Below are positions 35,470 to 44,772 of a stretch of DNA of 64,000 nt, one piece after another. The position numbers and the translations under genes were made by a program. Within the stretch, counting starts at the first letter, position 1, and each line of letters opens with the position of its first letter. The notes below the pieces were generated by a model, which did not search any database, was not told where the DNA came from, and saw only the letters and a program-made list of their open reading frames with translations. Source of the DNA: Saccharothrix sp. HUAS TT1 (GTDB lineage Bacteria > Actinomycetota > Actinomycetes > Mycobacteriales > Pseudonocardiaceae); NCBI RefSeq assembly GCF_040744945.1, contig NZ_CP160453.1, positions 5,146,001 to 5,210,000 of the forward strand. Direction: 5' to 3'.

Positions 35470-37089
35470 TCACACGGCCAGCAACGCCTGCGTGTAGTCG
35501 TGCCGCGGCGTCAGGACCACTTCCGACGTGGGACCGTGCTCCACGACGCGCCCGGCGCGCATGACCGCCACGTGCTGCGCGACGTCCGCGACCACCGCGA
35601 GGTCGTGGGTGACCAGGAAGTACGTCAGGTCCAGCTCGCGCTGCAGCTCGTTGAGCAGGTCCAGCACGCGTGCCTGGACGGTCGCGTCCAGGGCGGACAC
35701 GGGCTCGTCCAGGACGAGGAGTTCGGGCCGTGGCGCCAGTGCCCTGGCGATGGCCACGCGCTGCCTCTGGCCGCCCGACAGCTCGTCCGGCCTGCGGTCC
35801 TCGTAGGACTGCGGCAGGTGCACCAGGTCGAGGAGTTCGCGCACGCGGGCGCGGCGTTCGGCGCGGGTGCCGGTCCGGAAGGAGTCCAGCGGCTCGCTGA
35901 TGATGTCGCGCAGGGACAACCGGGGGTTCAGCGACTCGAACGGGCTCTGGTACACCACCTGCACGTGACGGCGCAGCTCGCGCAGTTCGGCGCGCCGCAG
36001 CGCCGGCACGTCGCGGCCGAGCACCCGCACCGCACCGCGGTCCGGGCGTTCCAGGCCGAGGATCAGCCTGCTGGTCGTCGTCTTGCCCGAGCCGGACTCG
36101 CCGACCAGCGCGAACGTCGTGCCGCGCGGCACGACGAGGGAGACGTCGTCCACGGCCTGGGTGCCGCGCTTCGCGGTGCCGAACCGCTTGGCCACCGAGA
36201 CCAGCTCGACCACCGGTGGTGCGGCGGGCTCGACCGCCGTCGCCCGGTTCGGACGCCGCACGTGGGCCTCCGCGATGCTGAGCACGCGACCGTGCGACAC
36301 CCGTGCGGAACTGGCCAGCAGGCTGCGGGTGTAGTCGTGCCGCGGGTTGGCGAAGACGTCCTCGACGGGGCCGGATTCGATCACCTCGCCGCGGTGCAGC
36401 ACGACCACCGTCCGGGCGTTGCGGCTGGCCAGCGCCAGGTCGTGGGTGATGAGCACGACCGTGGCACCGTGCTTGGCGCGTGCGGTGTGGATGGCGCGCA
36501 GCACCTCTCGGCCGACCAGCACGTCCAACGCGCTCGTCGGCTCGTCTGCGATCACCAGTCCGGGCCGCTGCGAGAACGCGATGGCCACCAGCACCCGTTG
36601 GCGCATGCCGCCGGACAGCTCGTGCGGGTAGCACGCCGTGAGCGCGTCCGGGTTGTCGAACCCCAGGTCGAGCAGGTCCTGCCGGATCCGAGCGGTGACC
36701 TCGTCGGCGGACAGGGTGGAGCGGGCCAGGGCGAACGCCTCGCGCAGCTGCGCGCCGACCGTCTTGGTCGGGTTGAGCGAGGCGATCGGGTCCTGCGGCA
36801 CGAAACCGATGTGCCTGCCGCGCAGCGCGCGGAGGTCCTTGTCGCCGTGCCGGAGCACGTCCTCGCCGGCGAACTCGACGCTGCCGCCGGTGATGTGCCC
36901 GTTGTGCGGCAAAAGGCGCACGACCGCGTGCGCGAGGGTGCTCTTGCCGGAGCCGGACTCGCCGATCACCGCGGTCACCTGGCCCTCCGGGATGTCCAGG
37001 GAGACGGACTTCAGCGCGGTGTCCGATGCGTCGCCGCGCGCGTGCCGGTAGGTGACGGTGAGGTCGGTGATGCGGACGAGCGGTGTCAT
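35470..37089 (-). CDS. ABC importer ATPase with two nucleotide-binding domains (Dpp/Opp/Ddp type)
   Basis: The 539-aa protein fuses the two ATPases (DppD+DppF) of a peptide/nickel-type importer. NBD1 (about 1-260) has Walker [10 protein letters not shown], signature [10 protein letters not shown] and Walker B VIADEP. NBD2 (about 285-539) has [19 protein letters not shown] and LVLDEP. Both have the family C-terminal [11 protein letters not shown] / [11 protein letters not shown] motif. ATG at 37089 overlaps the permease stop (ATGA). It is the last gene of the four-gene - strand operon. Confidence 0.94.
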   Translation of the reverse strand: MTPLVRITDLTVTYRHARGDASDTALKSVSLDIPEGQVTAVIGESGSGKSTLAHAVVRLLPHNGHITGGSVEFAGEDVLRHGDKDLRALRGRHIGFVPQDPIASLNPTKTVGAQLREAFALARSTLSADEVTARIRQDLLDLGFDNPDALTACYPHELSGGMRQRVLVAIAFSQRPGLVIADEPTSALDVLVGREVLRAIHTARAKHGATVVLITHDLALASRNARTVVVLHRGEVIESGPVEDVFANPRHDYTRSLLASSARVSHGRVLSIAEAHVRRPNRATAVEPAAPPVVELVSVAKRFGTAKRGTQAVDDVSLVVPRGTTFALVGESGSGKTTTSRLILGLERPDRGAVRVLGRDVPALRRAELRELRRHVQVVYQSPFESLNPRLSLRDIISEPLDSFRTGTRAERRARVRELLDLVHLPQSYEDRRPDELSGGQRQRVAIARALAPRPELLVLDEPVSALDATVQARVLDLLNELQRELDLTYFLVTHDLAVVADVAQHVAVMRAGRVVEHGPTSEVVLTPRHDYTQALLAV

Positions 37090-37961
37090 GCGCGGTCCTC
37101 CTGGAACAGGTAGGCGGTGCGGCTGAGCAGCACGACCACGGAGGTCAGCGCCAAGCCCGGGATGATGGCGACCCACCAGGCGTGCGCCAGGTACTTCTGG
37201 CCGCCCGCGATCAGCACGCCCCACTCCGCCGACGGAGGCGCCTCGCCGAAGCCGAGGTAGCTCAGGGAGCCGATGGCCAGCATGGCCAGGCCGAAGTGCA
37301 GCGCGGTGTAGGACAGCACGGGGTGCAGGATGCTCGGGATGACGTGTCGGGTGACCACCCGCACCGGTCCGGCGCCGCACGTGCGGGCCGCCTCGACGTA
37401 GGTCAGCGTGCCGGAGCGGACCACGCAGCCGCGGATCAGCCGGGCGAAACCGGTGGCCTCGCCGACGCCGATGGCGACCGCCGCCACGAACGCGCCGCGC
37501 CCGTAGGTGGTGATCACCGCCAGGGCGAGCAGCACACCCGGGACGGCCATGACAGCTTCGGTGAGGATGCCGAGCCCGCGGTCGAGCAGGCCACCGGGCC
37601 GCAGCCCGGACAACACGCCGACCACCACCCCGACCACCAGCGCCACGGCGACCGCGAGCAGCGAGGAGAACAGCGAGATCCGCAGGCCGTGCACCACGCG
37701 GGAGAACAGGTCGCGGCCGATCTCGTCGGTGCCGAACCAGAAGTCGCCGTTCGGCGCGGTGAACGGCAGCCCGTCCAGCTCGTACGGGTCGTGCCAGGTC
37801 ACCTGCCCCGGGAAGAGCGCGACGAGCACCAGGAACGCGAACAGCGCCAGGAGGACGTGCAGCTCGCGGACCCGCGGCCGACGCCGACGCCGGACCGGGG
37901 CGGCGGTGCCCGGCAGGACGGGGACGGGTTCGACGGCGGCGGTGGCGATGGTGTCGGTCAC
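37086..37961 (-). CDS. ABC importer permease (DppC type)
   Basis: The 291-aa membrane protein has about six hydrophobic segments, the DppC N-terminal DFWFGTDEIGRDLFSRVVHGLRISL motif and the EAA loop TYVEAARTCGAGPVRVVTRHVIPSIL. The GTG start overlaps the stop of the other permease by four bases, and its own stop overlaps the ATPase start, so the three are translationally coupled. With its partner it forms the channel for an unidentified small solute; the link to organosulfur genes suggests a sulfur-containing substrate. Confidence 0.93.
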   Translation of the reverse strand: MTDTIATAAVEPVPVLPGTAAPVRRRRRPRVRELHVLLALFAFLVLVALFPGQVTWHDPYELDGLPFTAPNGDFWFGTDEIGRDLFSRVVHGLRISLFSSLLAVAVALVVGVVVGVLSGLRPGGLLDRGLGILTEAVMAVPGVLLALAVITTYGRGAFVAAVAIGVGEATGFARLIRGCVVRSGTLTYVEAARTCGAGPVRVVTRHVIPSILHPVLSYTALHFGLAMLAIGSLSYLGFGEAPPSAEWGVLIAGGQKYLAHAWWVAIIPGLALTSVVVLLSRTAYLFQEDRA

Positions 37962-38980
37962 GCCCGCACCTCCTGGGCGACGGCGCTCGCCGCACGGCGG
38001 CGCAGACGGGGGTCGAGCAGCACGTAGCCGATGTCGACCAGGGCGTTGACGGCCACGTAGGCGACCGCGAGCACCACGACCAGGCCGAGCACGACGGTCA
38101 GGTCGACCGCCTTGACCGAGTCGACCATCAGCCTGCCGAGACCGACGCGGGAGAACACCACCTCCACGACGACCGTGCCCCCGAGCAGTTGTCCGACCCG
38201 GAGGCCGAACACCGCCAGGAACGGGAACGACGCGTTGCGCAGGCAGTGCCGGTAGAGGACGTGGAAGCGGCCGGCGCCCTTGGCGGGCGCGGTGACCGCC
38301 GCGTAGGTGGTGCCCAGTTCGGTGCGCAGGCCGCTGATCAGCACCTGGGCGAACTGCGCGGCGCCGAGCAGCGCCAGCACCGCCGTGGGCAGCACCAGCG
38401 AGGCGAACCCCTGGCTGCCGTTGGACGGGAACCAGCCCAGCGTCAGGGAGAAGAAGTAGATGAACAGGATGCCGACCCAGAACACCGGCAGGCTCACGTA
38501 GGCCGACGGCACCAGCGAGGCCAGCGAGCGGACCGCCCGCGCGCGCGGGTTGACCGCGAGCACGGCCAGCAGGAAGCCGAGCGGCACCGAGAGCGCCAGC
38601 GACGCGACGGCCAGCGTGATCGTGTTCGGCAGCACCTCGCCGAGCAGGGTGGTGACCGGCTGCTCGGTGATCAGCGAGCGGCCGAGGTCGCCGCGCACGA
38701 GCCCCGCCAATCCGCTCAGGTACTGGGTCCACAGGCTGTCGGACAGGCCGACCTCGTCCCGGAGCAGGTCCAGGTCGAGGTCGGTGACGTCGGCCGAGCC
38801 GATGGTGTCGGTGGTGCCGACGCGGGCCAGCACGGCGTCGCCCGGCAGCACGAACAGCAGGAAGAAGGACGCGGAGTAGGCCGCGAAGACCACCGCGACG
38901 GCGTGCGCGAGCTTGGCCGCCACGACGCGGGCGAGGTCGCGCGCGGCGTCGGTGCGGGTGGACGGTACTGGTTCGCTCAT
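37958..38980 (-). CDS. ABC importer permease (DppB type)
   Basis: The 340-aa protein shows the DppB pattern: a first TM segment near residue 30, a long periplasmic loop containing LDLLRDEVGLSDSLWTQYLSGLAGLVRGDLGRSL, then TVLL-like core segments, LPVFWVGILFIYFFSLTLGWFP and the EAA-like YRHCLRNASFPFLAVFGLRVGQLLGG followed by FSRVGLGRLMVDSVKAVD. ATG at 38980. A hairpin lies between it and the upstream binding-protein gene. Confidence 0.93.
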   Translation of the reverse strand: MSEPVPSTRTDAARDLARVVAAKLAHAVAVVFAAYSASFFLLFVLPGDAVLARVGTTDTIGSADVTDLDLDLLRDEVGLSDSLWTQYLSGLAGLVRGDLGRSLITEQPVTTLLGEVLPNTITLAVASLALSVPLGFLLAVLAVNPRARAVRSLASLVPSAYVSLPVFWVGILFIYFFSLTLGWFPSNGSQGFASLVLPTAVLALLGAAQFAQVLISGLRTELGTTYAAVTAPAKGAGRFHVLYRHCLRNASFPFLAVFGLRVGQLLGGTVVVEVVFSRVGLGRLMVDSVKAVDLTVVLGLVVVLAVAYVAVNALVDIGYVLLDPRLRRRAASAVAQEVRA

Positions 38981-38995
38981 CGTTGGCTCCCAAGG

Positions 38996-39023
38996 GGTCG
39001 GGACCGCCGGGACGGCCCCGACC
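38996..39023 (-). terminator. Intercistronic hairpin between binding-protein and permease genes
   Basis: GGTCGGG pairs with CCCGACC; after one mismatch an inner CCG pairs with CGG, enclosing a 6-base loop. It fills most of the 49-bp gap. Such structures after binding-protein genes often give partial termination or stabilise the upstream mRNA, raising the binding protein over the permeases. Confidence 0.5.
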
Positions 39024-39029
39024 GGTGAC

Positions 39030-40652
39030 TCACTGCTGGTCGATCCAGGCGTCGCCGAGCCACGGGATGTGGGTGGCTTCCAGCAGCGGCAGGTGCGTGC
39101 TGTTGCGGTGGGCGAGCGGCTGGATGAAGTCGTAGAGGGGGATGTAGTACGCCTGGTCGAGGACGATCTCCGAGGCCCGGCCGGCGAGTGCCTTGCGCGC
39201 GTTGATGTCGGGCTCGGCCAGGATCTGGCCGAAGACCTCGTCCAACTCCCGGTCCAGGCCGCCGTAGGTGGAGCGCAGCACGTCGGCATCGGGTCGGGTG
39301 CCCGATCCCCACGAGAACGAGTAGTTGCCGGACTGCAGGCGCTGGTTGAGCTCCGCCTGCGTGAGGCTGCCGAACTCCAGCTCGACGCCGATGGCCTTCC
39401 ACTGCGACTGCACCACGGCGATGTTCGGCTCGTGCGAGATCGTGGACGGGCTGTAGACCAGCTCGAACGACAGCCGCGCGTCGGCCTTGACCCGCACGCC
39501 GTCCGCGCCCCGTCGCCAGCCGGCCTCGTCGAGCAGGCGTTCCGCCGCCGCGACGTCCGTCTTGATCCGGTCGGACTGGTCGGTGAAGTACGGGTTGCTC
39601 GCGGTGTAGGCGCCCTTGGGCGCGATGTCGATCGCCGAGGCGCGCTTGAGCACCGCGTCCCGGTCGACGGCCAGCGCCAGCGCGCGGCGGACCCGCACGT
39701 CGTCCAGGCCGGGCACCTCGGTGTTGGCCACGAACCCGAGCGCCGAACCCGGCAGCGGTTCCCGCCGGATGGTGATCTCCCGGCTGGTGGAGAACTCGGT
39801 CTTGTCCGCCGGCTCGGTGTTGTGCAGCAGGTCGAGGCCGCCGGAGCGCAGTTCGGCCGCGGCGATGCTGTTGTCCTGGATGTTGCGCACCTCGATCTTG
39901 TCGAGGTAGGGCGCTCCGCGGTTCGCCGCGGGTTCCGGCGCCCAGGCGTAGTCGTCCCGGCGGACCAGCGTGTAACCCTCCTCGCCCCGGCTCTCGGCGG
40001 CCACGAACGGCCCGGAGCCGATGATGCCGAGGCCTTCCTGCCGCTTCTCGAACGGCAGCTTGGCGGTGGCGGGCGCCACGACGCCCAGCACGGTGCTGGA
40101 CACCGCCTGCAGGAACGACGAGTTCGGCTTGGAGAGCTCGAACACGATCGTGTGCGGGTCCGGTGTGGTGATCTGCGCGAGTGCGCCGATCCACTGGTTG
40201 GCGACGGCGTACTTGGCGCCGCCGTCGCGCAGCGCCTGGTAGCTCAGCTGGACGGCGGCGGCGTCGAGCTCTTCGCCGTTGCTGAAGGTGACGTCCTGGC
40301 GCAGCGCGAAGGAGTACCGAGTGGCGTTGTCGTTGACCTCCCACTTGGTGGCGAGCCACGGCGCGAACGTGCCGTCCGGGTTGTTGAACACCAGGGAGTC
40401 CACCAGGCCGCGCAACGGCACGGCCAGGCCGTAGCCGGTCGTGGTGGCGGGGTCGATCGACTTGCCGCCGCCCGCGGCCCGGTACTTGAGCACGCCGCCC
40501 TTGACGGGCGTGCTGCTCACGTTCTGCACGCCGCCGCCGGCCGAGGCGCAGCCGGAGAGCACGAGACCGGCCGACGTCAGCAGGACGAGCGCCGCGGTGG
40601 CGCGTCGGGGAGGTCGGACGCGCCCGGCCGCGTCGCGGAGGTGCCGCTTCAT
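39030..40652 (-). CDS. ABC importer substrate-binding lipoprotein (SBP family 5)
   Basis: The 540-aa protein has a lipoprotein signal (LVLLTSAGLVLSGCASAGGG; lipidated Cys about residue 35). Family-5 landmarks are YSFALRQDVTFSNGEELDAAAV, GIIGSGPFVAAES, VRNIQDNSIAAAELRSGGLDL and DVRVRRALALAVDRDAVL. It binds the solute outside the cell for the two permeases. It is first in a four-gene operon and transcribed away from the NMT1-like gene, so the AT-richer 190-bp gap between them carries two promoters. Substrate unknown. Confidence 0.93.
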   Translation of the reverse strand: MKRHLRDAAGRVRPPRRATAALVLLTSAGLVLSGCASAGGGVQNVSSTPVKGGVLKYRAAGGGKSIDPATTTGYGLAVPLRGLVDSLVFNNPDGTFAPWLATKWEVNDNATRYSFALRQDVTFSNGEELDAAAVQLSYQALRDGGAKYAVANQWIGALAQITTPDPHTIVFELSKPNSSFLQAVSSTVLGVVAPATAKLPFEKRQEGLGIIGSGPFVAAESRGEEGYTLVRRDDYAWAPEPAANRGAPYLDKIEVRNIQDNSIAAAELRSGGLDLLHNTEPADKTEFSTSREITIRREPLPGSALGFVANTEVPGLDDVRVRRALALAVDRDAVLKRASAIDIAPKGAYTASNPYFTDQSDRIKTDVAAAERLLDEAGWRRGADGVRVKADARLSFELVYSPSTISHEPNIAVVQSQWKAIGVELEFGSLTQAELNQRLQSGNYSFSWGSGTRPDADVLRSTYGGLDRELDEVFGQILAEPDINARKALAGRASEIVLDQAYYIPLYDFIQPLAHRNSTHLPLLEATHIPWLGDAWIDQQ

Positions 40653-40844
40653 CGTTGGTGACCCACTCTCGTCTGGAACTCCGTGCGCGGCCCGTGGGCG
40701 GCGCGTGCCAGAACGGTAGAGCTGTCATCGCTCGTAGTGGATACCGTCTCGCTGTATGAAACTTCTACGGTGATATGCTTCGAAAACCTAGTGTGTAGCT
40801 ACATCTACCGTGCAAGTTCTAGCGTACGCACTTGGGGATACCTC
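40653..40844. promoter_or_regulatory. Divergent promoter region with palindrome and direct repeats
   Basis: This 192-bp gap is markedly less GC-rich than its surroundings. It contains the 10-bp palindrome TGTAGCTACA (40794-40803) and two near-identical direct repeats, TCTACGGTG (40764-40772) and TCTACCGTG (40804-40812). The second repeat abuts the palindrome. These are candidate operator sites controlling the importer operon (left) and the NMT1-like gene (right). No regulator gene is adjacent. Confidence 0.55.
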
Positions 40845-41741
40845 ATGCCGAAGATCAAGATCGAGGCGACCAGCGCCGTCTTCTACCTGCCGTACTACGT
40901 GGCCGAGGAGGAGGGCTACTTCACCGACGAGGGGCTGGACGTCGAACTCATCCGCAACCGGCCCTCCGACGAAACCGGGCTGCGGTTCATCGAGGACCCG
41001 CGCAAGGTCTCGTCGTTCAGCAGCTTCAAGTTGTTCGAGGCGGGCGCGTCGCAGCTGTACAACGCCTGCGAGTGGGGCCAGCTGCGCCGCTCCCAGGACA
41101 GCCAGGTCAACGGCAAGGTGGTGGCCCGCCGGGCCGCGGTCGCCAGCCAGGCGATCATCGTCCGCCCCGACTCGCCGTACAACGTCCCCGGCGACCTGGC
41201 CGGCGTCCGGGTCGGCGTGAACTTCCACCACGGTTCGCACTACCTGGTGCTGCAGACGCTGGAGGGCTTCCTGCGGCGCGACGACATCAACCTGGTCGGC
41301 ATCAAGGGCAAGGAGCGCTTCGAGGCGCTGCGCGACGGCGACATCGACGCCGTCGCGGTGATGGAGCCGTGGATCACGGTCGCCGAGAAGCAGGGTTACA
41401 AGGTGCTCGCCGAGGCGCACTACTACGGTGCGGAGGTCGCCAACGACTCCCTCGACGCCGAGACGTTCACCAGGATCAACCGGGCCGTGGCGCGGGGCGT
41501 GGACCGGATCCACGAGGACATCCGGCCGTACCTGAAGCACTTCATCGCGCAGGCGGCGCCGGTCGCCCAGCTGGCGCCGGAGGACTTCAAGACGGGTCGG
41601 CTGCGCTACGTCCACCCCGGCCCGTACCCGGAGGACCACTTCAACCGGACCCTGGACTGGGTGGCCAGCTGGGGCTTGATCGACTCGGGCAACGAGTTCG
41701 ACGCGCTCGTCGACTCCGGCAAGATCCTCCAGGAGGCCTGA
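40845..41741 (+). CDS. NMT1/THI5-like periplasmic-binding-fold protein without signal peptide
   Basis: The 298-aa protein starts MPKIKIEATSAVFYLPYYVA and shows the SsuA/TauA/THI5 fold: EEEGYFTDEGLDVELIRN, ADLAGVRVGV-like GDLAGVRVGVNFHHGSHYLV, RDGDIDAVAVMEPWITVAEKQGYKVLAE. It has neither a signal peptide nor a lipobox, so it is predicted to be cytoplasmic. Cytoplasmic members of this fold include enzymes, notably the DszB desulfinase and THI5-type proteins, and the neighbourhood is rich in Dsz/Sfn-like genes. The Cys position used by DszB is not obvious here, so an enzymatic role is open. ATG at 40845 was chosen because translation of the upstream in-frame extension is not protein-like. Confidence 0.75.
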   Translation: MPKIKIEATSAVFYLPYYVAEEEGYFTDEGLDVELIRNRPSDETGLRFIEDPRKVSSFSSFKLFEAGASQLYNACEWGQLRRSQDSQVNGKVVARRAAVASQAIIVRPDSPYNVPGDLAGVRVGVNFHHGSHYLVLQTLEGFLRRDDINLVGIKGKERFEALRDGDIDAVAVMEPWITVAEKQGYKVLAEAHYYGAEVANDSLDAETFTRINRAVARGVDRIHEDIRPYLKHFIAQAAPVAQLAPEDFKTGRLRYVHPGPYPEDHFNRTLDWVASWGLIDSGNEFDALVDSGKILQEA

Positions 41742-41753
41742 GGACGCCGTCGC

Positions 41754-41784
41754 ACGGCGGCGCGGTCAGCGGTCGCGCCGCCGT
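41754..41784 (+). terminator. Hairpin between the NMT1-like gene and the MFS gene
   Basis: ACGGCGGCGCG pairs perfectly with CGCGCCGCCGT (11 bp, 9-base loop), 12 bases after the stop and 14 bases before the MFS start. It may be a terminator or an attenuator controlling read-through into the transporter. Confidence 0.65.
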
Positions 41785-41798
41785 CGCGTGGTCCCGCC

Positions 41799-43271
41799 AT
41801 GCCCACCACCGTCGTCAACCGCCGGGCCGTGCTGCTGCTGTGCGGCGCCACCGCCGGCTTCCTGCTGCTCGACATCCACAAGGTGTCGATCGCCGTGCCC
41901 GCGATCGAACGCGCCCTGCGGCCCGGACCGGCGGGCATCCAGCTGATCCAGGCCGCTTACGTCGTCTGCTTCGCCATCACCCTGGTCCCCGCGGGCCGCA
42001 TCGGCGACGCGGGCAGGCGGCTCGCGCTCGCCTACGCGGGCGCCTACCTCTACCTGGCGGCCAGCGTGCTGTGCGCGGTGGCGCCGACCGCGGGCTTCGT
42101 CATCGCGGGCCGCGCCCTGCTCGGCGTCGCCGCCGGACTGCTCATGCCCCAGATGATGGGGATCGTCCAGCAACTGTTCCCGGCAGCCGAACGCGGCAAG
42201 GCGTTCGGCGTCTACGGCATGTGCGTGAGCCTGGCGACCGCGCTCGGCCCGAGCCTGGGCGGGCTGCTGGTCACCACACCGCTGCTGGGCTGGCGGGGCG
42301 TGTTCGTGATGAACGTCCCGGTGGGCATCGCCCTGCTCGTCGCGGCGCGCACCCTGCTGCCCGCCGTCGGCCGTGACCAGGGCGGGCGGCGCACGCCGGA
42401 CATCGACGTGGTCGGCCTGGCGCTGGGCAGCCTGGCCCTGGTCGCGTTGCTGACGCCGTTCATCCTCACCACCGGTCGTCCGTCCGACGTCGGAGCGCGG
42501 TGGCTCGCGCTGGTCCCGGCAGTCGTGCTCGCGGCGCTGTTCGCGACCCGGTCGCGGCGACGCGTCGCGGCGGGCCGCTCCGGCGTGATCGACCCGGCCC
42601 TGCTGCGCATCCCGTCGTTCCGCAACGGCGTGCTCGTCTCCCTCACCTGGTTCGCCGCCGGGCCGGGCGTCGCGCTCGCGCTGACCGTCTACCTCCAGGA
42701 AGCCCGTGGCATCACACCGTTCCTGGCGGGACTGGTGGTGCTGCCGTCGTCGGCCACGTCGGTGCTGGGCGCCTGGCTCGGCGGTCGGCACGTGACCAGG
42801 CTCGGCCGGGTGCTCACCGGCACGGGCATGCTCCTGGTGCTCGCCGGCACCCTGGGCACGGTGGCGCTGGTGCACTCCGCCCTGTCCACCGCGGCCGTGC
42901 TGGCGCTCATCCCCGCGCTGCAACTCGTGCAGGGGCTCGGCGGCGGGCTGGTCGTCTCGCCCAACCACTCCATGACCCTCGCGGACGTCCCTCCCGCGCA
43001 GGGCGGCGCGGCGGGCGCGATCGGCCAACTCGGCCAGCGCATCAGCAACAGCACCGGTGTCGCGGCCGCGTCGATGGCGTACTACTCGACGATCTACGGC
43101 GCGGGCTCCACGCTGACCGACGCCCCCGCTCCGCTGCACCGCGACGCACTCGACCGGGCCACCGCGGTGGCCTGCCTGTTCCTGTGCGCGGCGATCGTCG
43201 TCGTGATCGTCGACCTCCGCCGCCAGAACCGAGCGCGCTACGGGGCGAACCCCACCGCCGCGACCTCCTGA
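41799..43271 (+). CDS. MFS transporter, DHA2 type
   Basis: The 490-aa, roughly 14-TM exporter has DIHKVSIAVPAIERALRPG, GRIGDAGRRLALAYAGAY (motif A), RALLGVAAGLLMPQMMGIVQQLFP and GVYGMCVSLATALGPSLGGLL (motif C). It starts 57 bases after the NMT1-like gene behind a hairpin. Substrate unknown; it could export a product of the sulfur block or confer resistance. Confidence 0.88.
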   Translation: MPTTVVNRRAVLLLCGATAGFLLLDIHKVSIAVPAIERALRPGPAGIQLIQAAYVVCFAITLVPAGRIGDAGRRLALAYAGAYLYLAASVLCAVAPTAGFVIAGRALLGVAAGLLMPQMMGIVQQLFPAAERGKAFGVYGMCVSLATALGPSLGGLLVTTPLLGWRGVFVMNVPVGIALLVAARTLLPAVGRDQGGRRTPDIDVVGLALGSLALVALLTPFILTTGRPSDVGARWLALVPAVVLAALFATRSRRRVAAGRSGVIDPALLRIPSFRNGVLVSLTWFAAGPGVALALTVYLQEARGITPFLAGLVVLPSSATSVLGAWLGGRHVTRLGRVLTGTGMLLVLAGTLGTVALVHSALSTAAVLALIPALQLVQGLGGGLVVSPNHSMTLADVPPAQGGAAGAIGQLGQRISNSTGVAAASMAYYSTIYGAGSTLTDAPAPLHRDALDRATAVACLFLCAAIVVVIVDLRRQNRARYGANPTAATS

Positions 43272-43611
43272 GGTCCGCGCTCGACCTGCCCGCATCGGGC
43301 GCCGGTGGACGACCGGGCGGTGTCCACCGCGATCGTCTACGTGCTGACCAGCGGTGCGGGCCGGCTCCGTCGGTGTGCGGCGGGATCGTGCCGGGTGACG
43401 GTGGCGATGCGCCACCAGTGGCCGAGCACGTCGCGTGGTGCCGGCGTGCGCGGGCGGCCGCGGGTCGCGACGGCGTCGTGACCCGCGCGCTGCCGCACGA
43501 CAAGCTCCTCACCGGGCTCGGTGAACTATCCGCTCATAGCCCGTATAGAGGGTGATTTTCTCACTGATGTCGTGATACTGATGGTCTGCACCTCTACCCT
43601 GCGGAGGCGTC
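43272..43611. promoter_or_regulatory. Promoter-bearing gap upstream of the M23 peptidase
   Basis: The left 250 bp is GC-rich with no gene. The last 90 bp (from about 43520) is clearly AT-richer and contains CTAT/ATAG elements (CTATCCGCTCATAG and CGTATAG) before a GCGGAGGCG ribosome binding site. It probably holds the promoter, possibly an operator, of the secreted peptidase gene. No exact -35/-10 can be fixed. Confidence 0.45.
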
Positions 43612-44772
43612 ATGACCGTCCGAATCCGAGCCGCGGCCACCGCTGTCGCGCTGTTGTCCACCGCGATCGCCGCCTCGCCCGCGACCGCCGCGCCCGAAGG
43701 GGACGACCTCACCTCGGCGGTGGTGGCCCAAGTCCACCACCTCTCCGCCCAGGCGCTCGCCGCGGACCGTTCCACCGTGGTGACACCGGCGCGGCAGCAC
43801 GGCGATTGGGCGTTCGGCACCGCCGTGCTCACCACCCGCCCCGGCTCACCGCAGCTGCCCGACGGCTGGCTGTTCGTCGCCCACCGCGCCGACGGCGCGT
43901 GGACGGTGGCGCTGGAGGGCGAACCGAGGTTCGCCGAACTGGCCGGGCGGGCGCCGGTCGTCGGTGAGCGCGAACGCACCCTGCTCGCCGGGCAGGACGG
44001 CGGCCAACCCGGCGCCGCGGCGGGCGGCGACCTGCGGACCGGCATGGCCCTGCCGTTCGCCGTCGGGCAGACGTGGGGGATGGCGGGCGGACCGCACGGG
44101 TGGTCCGGGGCCGCCGCGCCGTGGAGCTCCCTCGACCTCGCGGGCGGCGACCAGCGGGTCCTCGCCGCCCGCGCGGGCACCGCCTACACCATGTGCACCG
44201 GGTGGATCCGCGTCATCCACGACCGCGGTTACGCCACCGACTACTACCACCTGTGGAACAACGTCAACGTCAACGGCGCCGCCGTCAGCCAGGGCACGTT
44301 CCTGGGCAACACCGGCACGGACGTCACCTGCGGCGGGTCCGCGTCCGGCCGGCACGTGCACTTCGGCCTGCGGCAGAACAACGCCTACGTCGGCATCGCC
44401 GACCACAACATCGGCAAGTGGGTCCCGCAGAACGGCGCTTCCGCCTACCAGGGCTCGGCGCTGCACGGCAGCACTCGCGTCTACGCCGGTGGTTCGGTCC
44501 ACAACTACGGCGCGCTCGGCTTCACCCAGGGCGTGATCGACGCCAACGGCGGCGGCACGGTCAACAAGCGCACCGGCCCGGGCACCGGCTACGCCCTCGC
44601 GGGCGGTGTGACCGACGGTGCCACCGTCAGCGTCTCGTGCTCGTCCAACGGCACCTCGCACACCGGGCGCTGGGGCGCCACCAGCCTGTGGAACAGGCTC
44701 TCGGACGGCACCTGGGTCACCGACGCGTTCATGTGGACCGGGGTCAACGGGCCGGTCAACGGCTACTGCTGA
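43612..44772 (+). CDS. Secreted LasA-type M23 metallopeptidase with C-terminal SH3-like domain
   Basis: The 386-aa protein has a signal peptide (AAATAVALLSTAIAASPATA, cut about residue 26). The peptidase core has GGPHGWSGAAAPWSSLDLAGGD, which provides the first Zn His and Asp, and GRHVHFGLRQ with the HxH motif. This arrangement is that of LasA/beta-lytic endopeptidases that cleave Gly-Gly bonds in peptidoglycan cross-bridges or elastin. The C-terminal part (about 315-386, KRTGPGTGYALAGGVTDGATV) is an SH3-like wall-binding module. It likely lyses other bacteria or remodels the wall. It is monocistronic. Confidence 0.9.
   Translation: MTVRIRAAATAVALLSTAIAASPATAAPEGDDLTSAVVAQVHHLSAQALAADRSTVVTPARQHGDWAFGTAVLTTRPGSPQLPDGWLFVAHRADGAWTVALEGEPRFAELAGRAPVVGERERTLLAGQDGGQPGAAAGGDLRTGMALPFAVGQTWGMAGGPHGWSGAAAPWSSLDLAGGDQRVLAARAGTAYTMCTGWIRVIHDRGYATDYYHLWNNVNVNGAAVSQGTFLGNTGTDVTCGGSASGRHVHFGLRQNNAYVGIADHNIGKWVPQNGASAYQGSALHGSTRVYAGGSVHNYGALGFTQGVIDANGGGTVNKRTGPGTGYALAGGVTDGATVSVSCSSNGTSHTGRWGATSLWNRLSDGTWVTDAFMWTGVNGPVNGYC

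Noticed and set aside
40845..41741. Calling the NMT1-like protein a DszB desulfinase
   Set aside because: The fold fits, but I cannot place the DszB catalytic Cys, so only the fold is claimed.
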